38,693 nucleotides of DNA. It comes from Pseudonocardia sp. MH-G8 (GTDB lineage: Bacteria; Actinomycetota; Actinomycetes; Mycobacteriales; Pseudonocardiaceae). Position numbers and translations under genes: made by a program. Of this stretch, positions 8,083 through 16,067 are shown in pieces. The notes below the pieces were generated by a model, which worked only from the letters and a program-made list of their open reading frames with translations, made no database searches and was not told the DNA's origin. The stretch is from positions 1 through 38,693 of the forward strand of contig NZ_NKYF01000048.1 in assembly GCF_002262885.1 (NCBI RefSeq), in the 5' to 3' direction. How positions within the stretch are numbered: position 1 is the first letter of the stretch; every line of letters starts with the position of its first letter.

Positions 8083-8409
8083 CGATGCCGACCACCACAC
8101 CCGACAGCACCAACAAGATCAACCTGTCATCGGCAACCGAACCGACGACTCCCGGCCAGATGATCGGCGTTGGGGATGCCGCTCAACAGCCAGGCGAACA
8201 GCGCGAAGGCACCGGCCGGCCCCCCTCCGCGCCGCGGTGCTTCAACCGGTGGGCTTCCGTCGGGTCCCGGACTTGCTCCACGAGCGGCCGGCCGCGGGCG
8301 CCGACGTGCTCAGCGCCCATACCGGACATCGGATGAGCCCGGCGGCGGCGCGGCCGGCAGCGGCCGGCCCGCCCTGACCCGCGGCGACCCCGGCCGATCT
8401 AATCGGCAC
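8083..8409. other. Intergenic stretch with no recognisable gene
   Basis: The frames here are compositional shadows and no conserved domain is visible. The sequence is probably residue of the decayed element to its left and the promoter region of the cupin gene to its right. Confidence 0.4.
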
Positions 8410-8760
8410 ATGGATTCCGGCCTGCTCGCCATCGACGACCTGCGCTCGCTCGCACCCACCGACACCGACCGCCTCGGTCACTCGACCGTCCTGGATGCGG
8501 CGGGCGCTCGCGTCATCCTCTTGTCGTTCCCCGACGGTCACGTACTTCGCGAGCACCGCACACCGCGGCCCCTGCTGTTGCAGGCGGTCGAGGGGCACCT
8601 ACGCATCACGGCGGCCGGCCGGACCACGGACCTCCGCCCCGGCGGGCTGATGTTCCTCCCTGCGTCCATGCCCCACGAGGTCGCAGCGATCGGTGCCTCT
8701 CAGCTCGTCCTCACCCTGCTGCCGACCCAGGACCGAACGGTCACGGCAAACCCGAGTTAG
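8410..8760 (+). CDS. Cupin-domain protein
   Basis: The protein has 116 residues and a single small beta-barrel cupin fold. Conserved features are the first cupin motif region (FPDGHVLREHRTPRPLLLQ, residues about 39-57), the G-rich turn VEGHLRI, and the second motif RPGGLMFLPASMPHEV, whose His is a likely metal ligand. The frame is open far upstream, but ATG 8410 is chosen because the conserved sequence begins there and upstream translation is Arg/Pro-rich shadow. It ends 19 nt before the methyltransferase gene, so the two are probably co-transcribed. The substrate is unknown; single-cupin proteins of this size serve as small-molecule binding or isomerase proteins. Confidence 0.75.
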   Translation: MDSGLLAIDDLRSLAPTDTDRLGHSTVLDAAGARVILLSFPDGHVLREHRTPRPLLLQAVEGHLRITAAGRTTDLRPGGLMFLPASMPHEVAAIGASQLVLTLLPTQDRTVTANPS

Positions 8761-8779
8761 GTAGCGCTAAGCTCACTGC

Positions 8780-9598
8780 ATGGTCGCTACCCACGACGCG
8801 CAACCCGGGCCCGAGCTCGGTGCGGGCCTCCCGCTCACGCGCATGCCAGCACACTGGATGCTCGGCCGACTGGGCAAGAAGGTCATGCGGCCCGGCGGAT
8901 TCGCGATGTCCGAGCGGATGATCGCGAACCTGGCGATCACTGCCTCGGACGACGTGGTCGAGATGTGGCCGGGCCTGGGGCGCACCGCGGCGCTCGCCCT
9001 GGCCTACCGACCCCGTTCCTACATCGGGATCGAGCGCGGCGAGGCGGAGGCAGCCCGGGCACGCAATCAGCTCGACGGCACTGGCCACCGATGCGTCGTG
9101 GCTCCCGTACACCGCTCCGGACTCCCCGACGACAGCGCCGGCGTCGTCTACGGCGAAGCGCTGCTCACTCTCGAGCCCGCGAGCATGAAGGCTGCTGTGC
9201 TCGCCGAGGTGGCGCGCCTGCTGACTCCCACGGGGCGCTACGGCATCCACGAACTTCTCCTCACCCCGGACAACCTCACCGAAGCCGCCAAGGACGACAT
9301 CCAGACCGTCCAGACTAGCGTGCTCCGGATCGGCGCGCGGCCCCTGACCCGCCCGGAGTGGTGCACACTGCTCGAAGGCAGCGGGTTCACCGTCCACGTG
9401 GAGGAGACCAGCCCCCTGCTCCTGCTCGACCCCCGCACCGTTCTCGCCGACGAGGGGCTCGGCGGGACGGCCACCATCCTCGGGCGCAGCCTCGCCAATC
9501 CCTCCGTGCTACCTCGCCTCACGCGGATCTGGCGCACCTTCCATCGCTACCGCGACAACCTCGGCGCCATCACCTTGGTTGCGCACCGGCAAGACTGA
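8780..9598 (+). CDS. Class I SAM-dependent methyltransferase
   Basis: The protein has 272 residues. It carries a Rossmann-type SAM-binding core: VVEMWPGLGRTAALALA (motif I, about residues 58-74), an acidic end of strand 2 in YIGIERGE, SGLPDDSAGVVYGEALLT (motif II/III region) and EVARLLTPTGRYGIHELLL (post-motif strands). A motif around GARPLTRPEWCTLLEGSGF matches the substrate-side region of small-molecule methyltransferases. It starts 19 nt after the cupin gene, and the pair looks like a two-gene unit surviving between mobile remnants. The methyl acceptor cannot be deduced. Confidence 0.8.
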   Translation: MVATHDAQPGPELGAGLPLTRMPAHWMLGRLGKKVMRPGGFAMSERMIANLAITASDDVVEMWPGLGRTAALALAYRPRSYIGIERGEAEAARARNQLDGTGHRCVVAPVHRSGLPDDSAGVVYGEALLTLEPASMKAAVLAEVARLLTPTGRYGIHELLLTPDNLTEAAKDDIQTVQTSVLRIGARPLTRPEWCTLLEGSGFTVHVEETSPLLLLDPRTVLADEGLGGTATILGRSLANPSVLPRLTRIWRTFHRYRDNLGAITLVAHRQD

Positions 9599-9730
9599 CC
9601 GGGGGTTGGGCCTGGCATGCACGAGCCAGCCGCTCATCGACCTCGTCGGCGAGCCGGCGCTCGATGGCGTGCACGGCGAGTTCGGGCAGCGCCCGGTTGA
9701 GGTGGGGCTCCATTCTCCGATCACGGAACG

Positions 9731-9980
9731 ATGGCAGCCGAGGAAGTAGCCCGACGAGCTACGGGAGCCGGCGATCCGGCTCGTGCTCGACGCCCGGGCC
9801 GAGCCGGGCAGCAGCGGTAAGGGAGCGTGCCGGCGGATCAGCGAGCAGGTGGGGATCAGTGCGGAAACGCTGCCTGGCTGGGTCGCCCGAGCCGAGATCG
9901 ACGCCGGTATCCGACCGGGCACGACCACCGTCGACAACACGACCCGGATCTCGGATCTGGAACGAGAAGTCCGCGCCTCC
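9731..9980 (+). pseudogene. Decayed IS3-family OrfA
   Basis: The translation matches the helix-turn-helix OrfA of actinobacterial IS3-type elements: PDELREPAIRLVLDARAEPG, then GACRRISEQVGISAETLPGW, VARAEIDAGIRPGTTTVD and ISDLEREVR. An ATG at 9731 is separated from this by a frame change and a TAG (9748-9750) replacing a Tyr codon in the usual PRKYPDEL. Similarity stops at about 9975 after LEREVR, so the leucine zipper end and OrfB are missing. The remnant abuts the 3' end of prk. The 130 bases before it hold nothing recognisable. Confidence 0.65.
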
Positions 9981-10009
9981 GCGGCTATCCGTGCGTTGCC
10001 TGCCGCAGC

Positions 10010-10906
10010 TCATTGCCGGCGGTTGCCGGCCGCGAGCTCGACATGGCTACGCTCCATCAACCGCCTGATCATCGGCGTGAAGATCAGCTGCATGGCAAGT
10101 TCCATCTTCCCGCCGGGGCACACGACCGTGTTCGCACGCGACATGAACGAGTCGTGCAGCATCGAGAGCAGGTAGGGGAAGTCGATCCCGTGCGGATCGC
10201 GGAACCGGATGATCAGCATCGACTCGTCCGCGGTCGGGATGGATCGCGAGATGAAGGGGTTGGACGTGTCGACGACGGGCACCCGCTGGAAGTTCACGTC
10301 GGTGTTGGAGAACTGCGGGCACATGTAGTTCACGTAGTCCGGCATCCGCCGCAGGATGGTCTCGGTGACCGCGTCGGATGTGTACCCACGGGCCCCCTTG
10401 TCCCGGTGCAGTTTCTGGATCCATTCGAGGTTGAGCACGGGGACGACACCGATCCGCAGGTCGGCGTGCCGGCCGACGTCGACCGTGCCGGTGCGGATCG
10501 CACCGTGCAGGCCCTCGTAGAACAGCACGTCCGTGTCGGACGCCAGGCTCTCCCACGGCGTGAACGTCCCGGGCTGCTGCCCGTAGGGGGCAGCCTCCAC
10601 GTCGTCGTGCAGGTACTTGCGGATCTTGCCGGTGCCCGTCTCGCCATAGGTGCGGAAGAGCTCCTCGAGCTCGTCGAACAGGTTTGCCTCCGGGCCGAAA
10701 TGGCTGAACGCGTGGTCGCCGCGCTCGTGGGCAGCCGCCATCGCCGCCTTCATCGCGACGCGGTCATAGCGGTGGAAGCTGTCCCCCTCGACGAACGCGG
10801 CGCGCACCTCCTCCCGCCGGAAGATCTGCGCGAACGTGCGCATGACAGATGTGGTGCCGGCCCCGGACGAGCCGGTGACCGAGATGATCGGGTGCCTGCG
10901 TGACAT
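10010..10906 (-). CDS. prk: Phosphoribulokinase
   Basis: The protein has 298 residues of the bacterial (short, proteobacterial-type) PRK class. It phosphorylates ribulose 5-phosphate to ribulose 1,5-bisphosphate. The P-loop is SVTGSSGAGTTSVMRTF near residue 10. EGDSFHRYDR carries the catalytic Asp region, and ADLRIGVVPVLNLEWIQKLH, RMPDYVNYMCPQFSNTDVNF and IPTADESMLIIRFRDPHGID are family signatures. ATG 10906 is chosen over an upstream in-frame ATG because it is preceded by GAGGAAGGGA and matches the family start. It lies 22 nt after cbbF and is the last gene of the long minus-strand block, ending against an IS3 remnant. Confidence 0.96.
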   Translation of the reverse strand: MSRRHPIISVTGSSGAGTTSVMRTFAQIFRREEVRAAFVEGDSFHRYDRVAMKAAMAAAHERGDHAFSHFGPEANLFDELEELFRTYGETGTGKIRKYLHDDVEAAPYGQQPGTFTPWESLASDTDVLFYEGLHGAIRTGTVDVGRHADLRIGVVPVLNLEWIQKLHRDKGARGYTSDAVTETILRRMPDYVNYMCPQFSNTDVNFQRVPVVDTSNPFISRSIPTADESMLIIRFRDPHGIDFPYLLSMLHDSFMSRANTVVCPGGKMELAMQLIFTPMIRRLMERSHVELAAGNRRQ

Positions 10907-10928
10907 GCCGTCCCTTCCTCCAACTTCC

Positions 10929-12002
10929 TCAGCCGCTGTTCGCACGGAACAGGCCGCGCTCGCCGTACAGGGGGGAGTCGTCCGGGTGGTCGTTGTGCAG
11001 CTGGTGGTACCGGTCGAGCAGTGCGACCTCGTCCTTCGCCCCGAAGATCAGCGGGATGCGCTGGTGAATGCCGGTCGGGCCCACGTCGAGGATCCGTTCG
11101 CGCCCGGTGCTCGCCGCGCCGCTCGCCTGCTCGATCAGGAACGCGACGGGGTTGGCCTCGTAGAGCAGCCGCAGCCGTCCCGGCTTCGCCGAGTCCTTGG
11201 AATCGCGGGGGTAGAGGAACACCCCGCCCCGGGTGAGGATGCGGTGCGTCTCGGCGACCAGGGAGGCGACCCAGCGCATGTTGAAGTCCCGGTGCCGCGG
11301 CCCGGAACTGCCCGCCATGCACTCGTCGACGTAGCGGCGCACGGCCGGCTCCCAGAACCGGCGGTTCGACGAGTTGATGGCGTACTCGCCCGTCGCGGCC
11401 GGCACCTGGATCGCTTCTCGCGTGAGGATGAACTCGCCGAGCGACCGGTCGAGCGTGAACTCGTGCACGCCCCGGCCCACCGTCAACACCAGCGTCGTCG
11501 CCGGACCGTACAGCGCATACCCGGCGCAGACCTGCGCCGTTCCGGGCTGCAGGAAGTCCGCTGTCCTCGCGTCCACCCCCGGTCGGGGCGCGCGCAGCAC
11601 CGAGAAGATGCTCCCGACCGAGACGTTCACATCGATGTTCGACGAACCGTCGAGCGGGTCGAACAGCAGCAGGTACTTGCCGCGCGGGTAGTCCGCGGGC
11701 AGCACGTAGGGATCGTCCAGCTCCTCGGAGACCATCCCCGCGAGGCGGCCGTTGCGCTCGGTCGCACGCAGGAAGTAGTCGTTGGCGATGACGTCGAGCT
11801 TGTGCTGCACCTCGCCCTGGACGTTGGTCCTGTCGATCTTGCCGAGCGTCTCGCGTAATCCACCGAGCGCGACGCGGTTGGCGACCGCCTTGCACGCCAG
11901 TGCCACCTCGAGGATCACCGAGTTCAGGTCCCCACACGCGGTGGGATGGTGGCGCCGCTCCTCGATGAGGAACTGCGCGAGGGTCGTGTGGTCGGCCAGC
12001 AT
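10929..12002 (-). CDS. cbbF: Class I fructose-1,6-bisphosphatase
   Basis: The protein has 357 residues and removes the 1-phosphate from fructose 1,6-bisphosphate (and, in CbbF, often from sedoheptulose 1,7-bisphosphate) in the Calvin cycle. The metal and phosphate site LLLFDPLDGSSNIDVNVSVG is intact, as are NDYFLRATERNG, EELDDPYV (acidic loop), EYAINSSNRRFW and RVALGG. The start at 12002 is the first ATG that gives the family N-terminus (TTLAQFLIEERR). No strong Shine-Dalgarno precedes it. It lies between the LysR gene and prk, all on the minus strand. All catalytic acidic residues seem present, unlike the GlpX-like protein elsewhere in the window, so this is the likely working Calvin-cycle FBPase. 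Confidence 0.95.
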   Translation of the reverse strand: MLADHTTLAQFLIEERRHHPTACGDLNSVILEVALACKAVANRVALGGLRETLGKIDRTNVQGEVQHKLDVIANDYFLRATERNGRLAGMVSEELDDPYVLPADYPRGKYLLLFDPLDGSSNIDVNVSVGSIFSVLRAPRPGVDARTADFLQPGTAQVCAGYALYGPATTLVLTVGRGVHEFTLDRSLGEFILTREAIQVPAATGEYAINSSNRRFWEPAVRRYVDECMAGSSGPRHRDFNMRWVASLVAETHRILTRGGVFLYPRDSKDSAKPGRLRLLYEANPVAFLIEQASGAASTGRERILDVGPTGIHQRIPLIFGAKDEVALLDRYHQLHNDHPDDSPLYGERGLFRANSG

Positions 12003-12020
12003 GGGCAGAGCCTGCTCGCA

Positions 12021-12052
12021 CCCGCGGGCGCGGGAATCCCCCTGGTGGGGGG
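12021..12052 (-). promoter_or_regulatory. Two small GC hairpins between lysR and cbbF
   Basis: CCCGCGGGCGCGGG (12021-12034) and CCCCC-TGGT-GGGGG (12038-12051) are adjacent inverted repeats in the 63-nt gap. They could act as a weak terminator, processing site or leader structure setting cbbF-prk expression apart from lysR. Confidence 0.3.
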
Positions 12053-12065
12053 CCCGATGAGGGGG

Positions 12066-12950
12066 TCATGCGCTGGGCGCGCGCCAGCCGAGCTCCGGGA
12101 CGGCCAGCACGTGCTCGAGGAGCAGCCGAGTGGACGGCGTCGGGTCCGGCTGGCCGACGATGTGCCACGGCCGGTCGAGCGGGGCGCCGGGGACCGGCAG
12201 CTCGACCAGCGCGCCGGCGTCCAGCTCGCGGCGCACGGCCTGCCGCGACACGAGCGTGACGCCGAGTCCGGCCGCGGCCGCGGCGACGACCGCGCCGTTC
12301 GAGCCGAGCGTCATCGACGGCGGCGAGACGTCCAGGCGCTCCAGCAACGCCGCGCAGGTCGCCCGCATCCCGGACGCCGGTTCGCGCAGCAGCCAGGTCA
12401 CCCGAGCCGGGTCGAAACCTGCGCCCCTGTCCGGCGCGCCGACCACGACCAGCGTGTTCGGGCTGACGGCCCGCACCCGAGCGGTGAGCAGGCCGTCCGG
12501 CGGCCTGCCCGCGACGACGAGATCGACCTCGTGGCGTGCCAGCATCGGCCAGACCAGGCCGCGCGGCGCCACCTCCAGGCGCAGCACCACGCCTGGGTGC
12601 TGCGCACGGAAGGAGGCCAGCATGGCCGGGATCAGGAACTCCCCTGCGGTGGTGACCGCCCCGATCCGGACGGCGCCGTGTTCCGGGTCGGCCTCCGCGC
12701 GGGCGGCGAGCAGCGCCTCGGCGTGCAGGCCGAGGATGCGGCGCGCGTACTCGGCGTAGCGTTCCCCGGCCGGGGTGAGCCGGACGCCCCGGCCGTGCCG
12801 GGTGACGAGCGGGGTGCCCACTTCGGCGCTGAGCGCGCTGATCGCCGACGAGACCGACGACTCGGTGACCACCAGGCGCTCGGCCGCGGCGCGGACCGAG
12901 CCGGTGTCGGCCAGCTCGACCAGCGTGCGCAGCCTGGCGTTCGTGGTCAC
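12066..12950 (-). CDS. cbbR: LysR-family transcriptional regulator, CbbR-like
   Basis: The protein has 294 residues. The N-terminal winged helix-turn-helix reads LRTLVELADTGSVRAAAERL then VVTESSVSSAISALSAEVG. The C-terminal substrate-binding domain (GAVRIGAVTTAGEFLIPAML onward) is the type seen in CbbR. CbbR proteins sense Calvin-cycle or redox metabolites and activate cbb operons. The GTG start at 12950 fits the usual distance to the HTH but lacks a clear Shine-Dalgarno. Unusually for CbbR, which is commonly divergent from its target, it is co-directional with cbbF-prk and with the whole hydrogenase block upstream. It is far from cbbLSX, whose promoter side is now an IS. The CbbR call is contextual. 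Confidence 0.8.
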   Translation of the reverse strand: MTTNARLRTLVELADTGSVRAAAERLVVTESSVSSAISALSAEVGTPLVTRHGRGVRLTPAGERYAEYARRILGLHAEALLAARAEADPEHGAVRIGAVTTAGEFLIPAMLASFRAQHPGVVLRLEVAPRGLVWPMLARHEVDLVVAGRPPDGLLTARVRAVSPNTLVVVGAPDRGAGFDPARVTWLLREPASGMRATCAALLERLDVSPPSMTLGSNGAVVAAAAAGLGVTLVSRQAVRRELDAGALVELPVPGAPLDRPWHIVGQPDPTPSTRLLLEHVLAVPELGWRAPSA

Positions 12951-13005
12951 GCCGCCGCCCGGCCCGTGCGCGTCGTCCAGATCGTCATGCGGTCCAGCAT
13001 CACAC

Positions 13006-13848
13006 TCACGACCGGGATGCGAGCCCGACGAGTCCCGGGTCGAAGGCGGCGCGCGCCACGATCGACGCCGCTGCGGTGGTGACGATCAGTTCGGCGTCGG
13101 ACTCCTGGCCCTTCGCGAGCACGATCGCCGCGCTGTCGGGGCCATCGCGGTGCGCCATCAGGAAGTCGTAGAGCAGCCAGTCCAGGGCGCACGCCACGGC
13201 GAACGGGTCGGCAGCGGGCGACTCCGCGGCCGCCGTCACCGACCGGAGCGCATCGCGGTGTTCCTGCCGTGCGGCATCCTTGTTGGTGCCCGAGCTGTCG
13301 AAGAGCAGCGTCGACAGGGTCAGGGGGTACCGCTGGCCGGATTCCGTCCGCACGATCCACCGGCCGCCGGCCCACGGCCGGTCGGGATCGACCTGAACCA
13401 TCTCCCCGAAGCCGCCGACCATGCCCACCACGGGATCGTCGAGTTCGCCGTCGAAGGGCGCGGGGCCGAGCAGATCCAGTGGGAGCCGGGCCCGGATCGA
13501 GAACAGTGCCGCGGTGCCGATGATCTGGCCGGCGCGGATGTCGGCACCGATGCGGGTGAGCGCGAGCGCGAGCGCGAACTCGTGACAGAGCCGGTCCAGG
13601 GCGCGGTGCAGCTCCAGCAGCCCTTCCCGCTCCCCGTGATCGGCGGGGCGGCGCCCGCCTCCGAGGAGATCCCCGAACCGTTCCGCGGCGATGATCAGCG
13701 CGTCGTCGAGGGCGGCCAGGTGCGTGGCGACCAGCCGGTCCGGCTCGTCGTCGCCGACCACCAGTTCCTGCAGCGTGCTCGGCCGGCCGTCGGGGGTCGC
13801 CCACCGGAAGCCGATCTGGCCGTCGGCCTGGAGGATCCGTGGCCTCAC
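13006..13848 (-). CDS. Uncharacterised hydrogenase-cluster protein
   Basis: The 280-residue protein shows no motif I recognise. The GTG at 13848 overlaps the stop of the DUF6390 gene (GTGA), which settles the start; in-frame upstream sequence overlaps that gene. It begins with RPRILQADGQIGFRWATPDG. It has a long helical middle (LIIAAERFGDLLGG to RALDRLCHEFALALALTRIG) and repeated hydrophobic stretches such as IIGTAALFSI, without clear transmembrane segments. Its place after hypD and the DUF6390 gene suggests a role linked to the hydrogenase, but no function can be given. It is 55 nt upstream of the LysR gene. Confidence 0.7.
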   Translation of the reverse strand: MRPRILQADGQIGFRWATPDGRPSTLQELVVGDDEPDRLVATHLAALDDALIIAAERFGDLLGGGRRPADHGEREGLLELHRALDRLCHEFALALALTRIGADIRAGQIIGTAALFSIRARLPLDLLGPAPFDGELDDPVVGMVGGFGEMVQVDPDRPWAGGRWIVRTESGQRYPLTLSTLLFDSSGTNKDAARQEHRDALRSVTAAAESPAADPFAVACALDWLLYDFLMAHRDGPDSAAIVLAKGQESDAELIVTTAAASIVARAAFDPGLVGLASRS

Positions 13849-14603
13849 CCGACACGCTCCCGGCCCAGTCGCCGGTTGGTGAGGCGCAGCTGGCGCACGG
13901 TGCCGTTCTCCAGCGCGCGAACCTGGTGTGGGACGAGCCGACCGCACACCTGACCCCAGTGCAGCGCGACCTCGTCACCGACGGCGAGATCCGGCACCGC
14001 GCTGTACCCGTCGACGCGGACCGACACCCGCGTGACCGCAGGCGGGGACAGCTCGAGCAGGCCGTCCCGCACCGCGAGCCTGCAGCACCGCACGTCGGCG
14101 GCGTCCTCGTCGAGGGACAGCACGGTCCCCCAGCCGATCCGGCAGCTGTCCAGCACGTGCAGCGGGTGCTCGTCGATCCCCCGGCCGAGCAACCGGGTCC
14201 AGGGATAGACCCCGAAGACGTGGAAGCTGTGGTTGCCGGCCGCCTCCTGCAGCAGCTCCGGGGACAGGTGGGCCCAGTAGTGGCCCGCCTGCGGGCCGAT
14301 GACGGCGAGCAGCTCCGCGCCGAACACCTGCGGATCGAGGTCGGCCCCGACACCGCCGCCCAGCCAGTACGACTCCACCACCCGGAGATCCATCGGATCG
14401 TCGATCCCGGCCATCCGGGACAGCACCTGCAGGTACGGCCAGGCACCGGAGAAGCGCTGCGCGGCCGCCCGGACGCCGGCCGCGGATCCCCGGCGCAACG
14501 CCGCCGCTCCGGGCGGCCCGCAGTAGCCGAGCGAGTTGGGCGCGAAGGCGTAGTGGGCGAACATCCGCGTGCCGCGCGTGTCCGTCCCCGCCGGCGCCGT
14601 CAT
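13845..14603 (-). CDS. DUF6390-type hydrogenase-associated protein
   Basis: The protein has 252 residues. It starts at ATG 14603, which overlaps the hypD stop (ATGA). The N-terminus FAHYAFAPNSLGYCGPPGA and the segments PYLQVLSRMAGI, VVESYWLGGGV, NHSFHVFGVYPWTRLLG and LDSCRIGWGTVLS look like the family now called DUF6390, which I recall from actinobacterial hydrogenase clusters. The function is unknown. The mixed Cys/His content (YCGPPG; HSFHVFGVYPW; DSCRIGWG) is compatible with a chaperone or cofactor-handling role, but this is speculation. It is strictly coupled to hypD upstream and to the next unknown gene downstream, so the three are expressed together. Confidence 0.7.
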   Translation of the reverse strand: MTAPAGTDTRGTRMFAHYAFAPNSLGYCGPPGAAALRRGSAAGVRAAAQRFSGAWPYLQVLSRMAGIDDPMDLRVVESYWLGGGVGADLDPQVFGAELLAVIGPQAGHYWAHLSPELLQEAAGNHSFHVFGVYPWTRLLGRGIDEHPLHVLDSCRIGWGTVLSLDEDAADVRCCRLAVRDGLLELSPPAVTRVSVRVDGYSAVPDLAVGDEVALHWGQVCGRLVPHQVRALENGTVRQLRLTNRRLGRERVG

Positions 14604-15748
14604 GAGCACCCTGCCTGCCCCACCAGCGCACCTGCGTCACGGTGCAGCCGACCGAAGTTGTAGTAGGCCGCACACGCCCCCTCGGCTGACACCATGCAGG
14701 TGCCGATCGGGGTCTCCGGGGTGCACGCGGTGCCGAACACCTTGCACTCCCACGGCTTGAGCACGCCCTTGAGCACCTCGCCGCACTGGCAGGCCTTCGG
14801 GTCGGCGACCCGGATGCCGGGCATCGCGTACCGCTGCTCGGCGTCGAACTCGGCGAAGTCGTCGTGCAGCTTCAGGGCGCTCTGCGAGATGAAGCCGAGC
14901 CCGCGCCATTCGAAGTGCGGACGCAGCGCGAACACCTGACCCATCAGGGCGAGTGCCGCGGGGTTGCCCTCGGGGTGCACCACCCGCGAGTACTGGTTCT
15001 CCACCTCGCAGCGGCCCTCGTCGATCTGCCGCAGCAGCATCGCGACGGAGGCGAGGATGTCCAGCGGCTCGAACCCCGCGACGACGATGGGCTTGCCGTA
15101 GATCTCGGGCACGAACCGGTAGGGCCGGTTCCCGACGACGGTCGAGACGTGCCCCGGACCGAGGAACCCCGACAGCCGCAGGTCCGGAGAGTCCAGGATC
15201 GCCTTGATCGGCGGCACGATCGTGACGTGGTTGCAGAAGACACTGAAGTTCGTGACACCCAGTTCACGGGCCCGGACCAGCGTCACCGCCGTGGACGGCG
15301 CGGTGGTCTCGAAACCGATCGCGAAGAAGACGACCTGCTTGCCGGGGTGGTCGACGGCGAGTTTCAGCGCGTCCAGTGGCGAGTACACGAAGCGGACATC
15401 GGCGCCGCGCGCCTTCGCGTCGAGCAGGCTGCCGTTCGACCCGGGCACCCGCATCATGTCGCCGAAGCAGGTGAAGATCACGTCCGGTTGCCCGGCCAGC
15501 CAGATCGCGTCGTCGATCCGGCCCATCGGGATCACGCACACCGGGCAGCCGGGACCGTGCACCAGCTCGACGCTGTCCGGCAGCAGGTGCTCGATGCCGT
15601 GCCGGTAGATCGTATGGGTGTGCCCGCCACACACCTCCATGAACTTGAACTGCTCGCCGTCGCCGTCGCCGGCGGCTGCGAGCTTCGTGATGGCCCCCAG
15701 CAACGCACGGGCGGCCGCCGGGTCGCGGAACTCGTCGACGAATCGCAT
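14600..15748 (-). CDS. hypD: Hydrogenase maturation protein HypD
   Basis: The protein has 382 residues. HypD is the iron-sulfur scaffold on which Fe(CN)2CO is assembled together with HypC. Visible signatures are FMEVCGGHTHTIYRHGI, ELVHGPGCPVCVIP, IGFETTAPSTAVTL, FLGPGHVSTVVG and GFEPLDILASV. The C-terminal Cys-rich region has KACQCGEVLKG, KPWECKVFGTACTPETPIGT and CMVSAEGACAAYY and binds the [4Fe-4S] cluster. The start ATG 15748 agrees with the family (MRFVDEFRDP). It follows hypC with a 30-nt gap and overlaps the DUF6390 gene. Confidence 0.97.
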   Translation of the reverse strand: MRFVDEFRDPAAARALLGAITKLAAAGDGDGEQFKFMEVCGGHTHTIYRHGIEHLLPDSVELVHGPGCPVCVIPMGRIDDAIWLAGQPDVIFTCFGDMMRVPGSNGSLLDAKARGADVRFVYSPLDALKLAVDHPGKQVVFFAIGFETTAPSTAVTLVRARELGVTNFSVFCNHVTIVPPIKAILDSPDLRLSGFLGPGHVSTVVGNRPYRFVPEIYGKPIVVAGFEPLDILASVAMLLRQIDEGRCEVENQYSRVVHPEGNPAALALMGQVFALRPHFEWRGLGFISQSALKLHDDFAEFDAEQRYAMPGIRVADPKACQCGEVLKGVLKPWECKVFGTACTPETPIGTCMVSAEGACAAYYNFGRLHRDAGALVGQAGCS

Positions 15749-15778
15749 TGGTTCTCCGTAATCAGATGATCGAGACAG

Positions 15779-16051
15779 TCAGATGATTGACGAGGTGTCG
15801 AAGGCGTCTATCTCGTCGTCGTAGGCCGTACCGAGCTTCTGCACCGCTGCCAACGTGAGCAGCGCCTCGGTCTCGTCGATCTTCGCCATGGCGAACCCGA
15901 CGTGGACCAGCACCCACTCGTCGGGTTCGGGCATGTCCTTCTCCAGCAGCCGCACACTGATCGTGCGCTGCACACCGCTGACGTCGACCTTCGCCAGACA
16001 GTTCGCCGCGTCGGTGATCTCCACGATCCGTCCGGGGATTCCCAGGCACAT
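15779..16051 (-). CDS. hypC: HypC-family hydrogenase chaperone, second copy
   Basis: The protein has 90 residues. It begins MCLGIPGRIVEI with the essential Cys2, which must be exposed after Met removal and carries the Fe(CN)2CO unit between HypD and the large-subunit precursor. The OB-fold ends VLVHVGFAMAKIDETEA. It sits between hypE and hypD, the usual partner positions, so it is the more likely HypD partner. The other hypC (18564-18818) follows hypF. The C-terminal tail YDDEIDAFDTSSII is longer and more acidic than in that copy. Confidence 0.95.
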   Translation of the reverse strand: MCLGIPGRIVEITDAANCLAKVDVSGVQRTISVRLLEKDMPEPDEWVLVHVGFAMAKIDETEALLTLAAVQKLGTAYDDEIDAFDTSSII

Positions 16052-16067
16052 GGTGACAACTCCTCTC

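Noticed and set aside
8170..8409. Upstream extension of the cupin frame
   Set aside because: Pro/Gly/Arg-rich shadow without family similarity; conserved sequence starts at ATG 8410.
9509..9940. 143-residue minus-strand frame between the methyltransferase gene and prk
   Set aside because: It runs antisense across the methyltransferase end and the IS3 remnant with Ser/Arg-rich composition and no family match.
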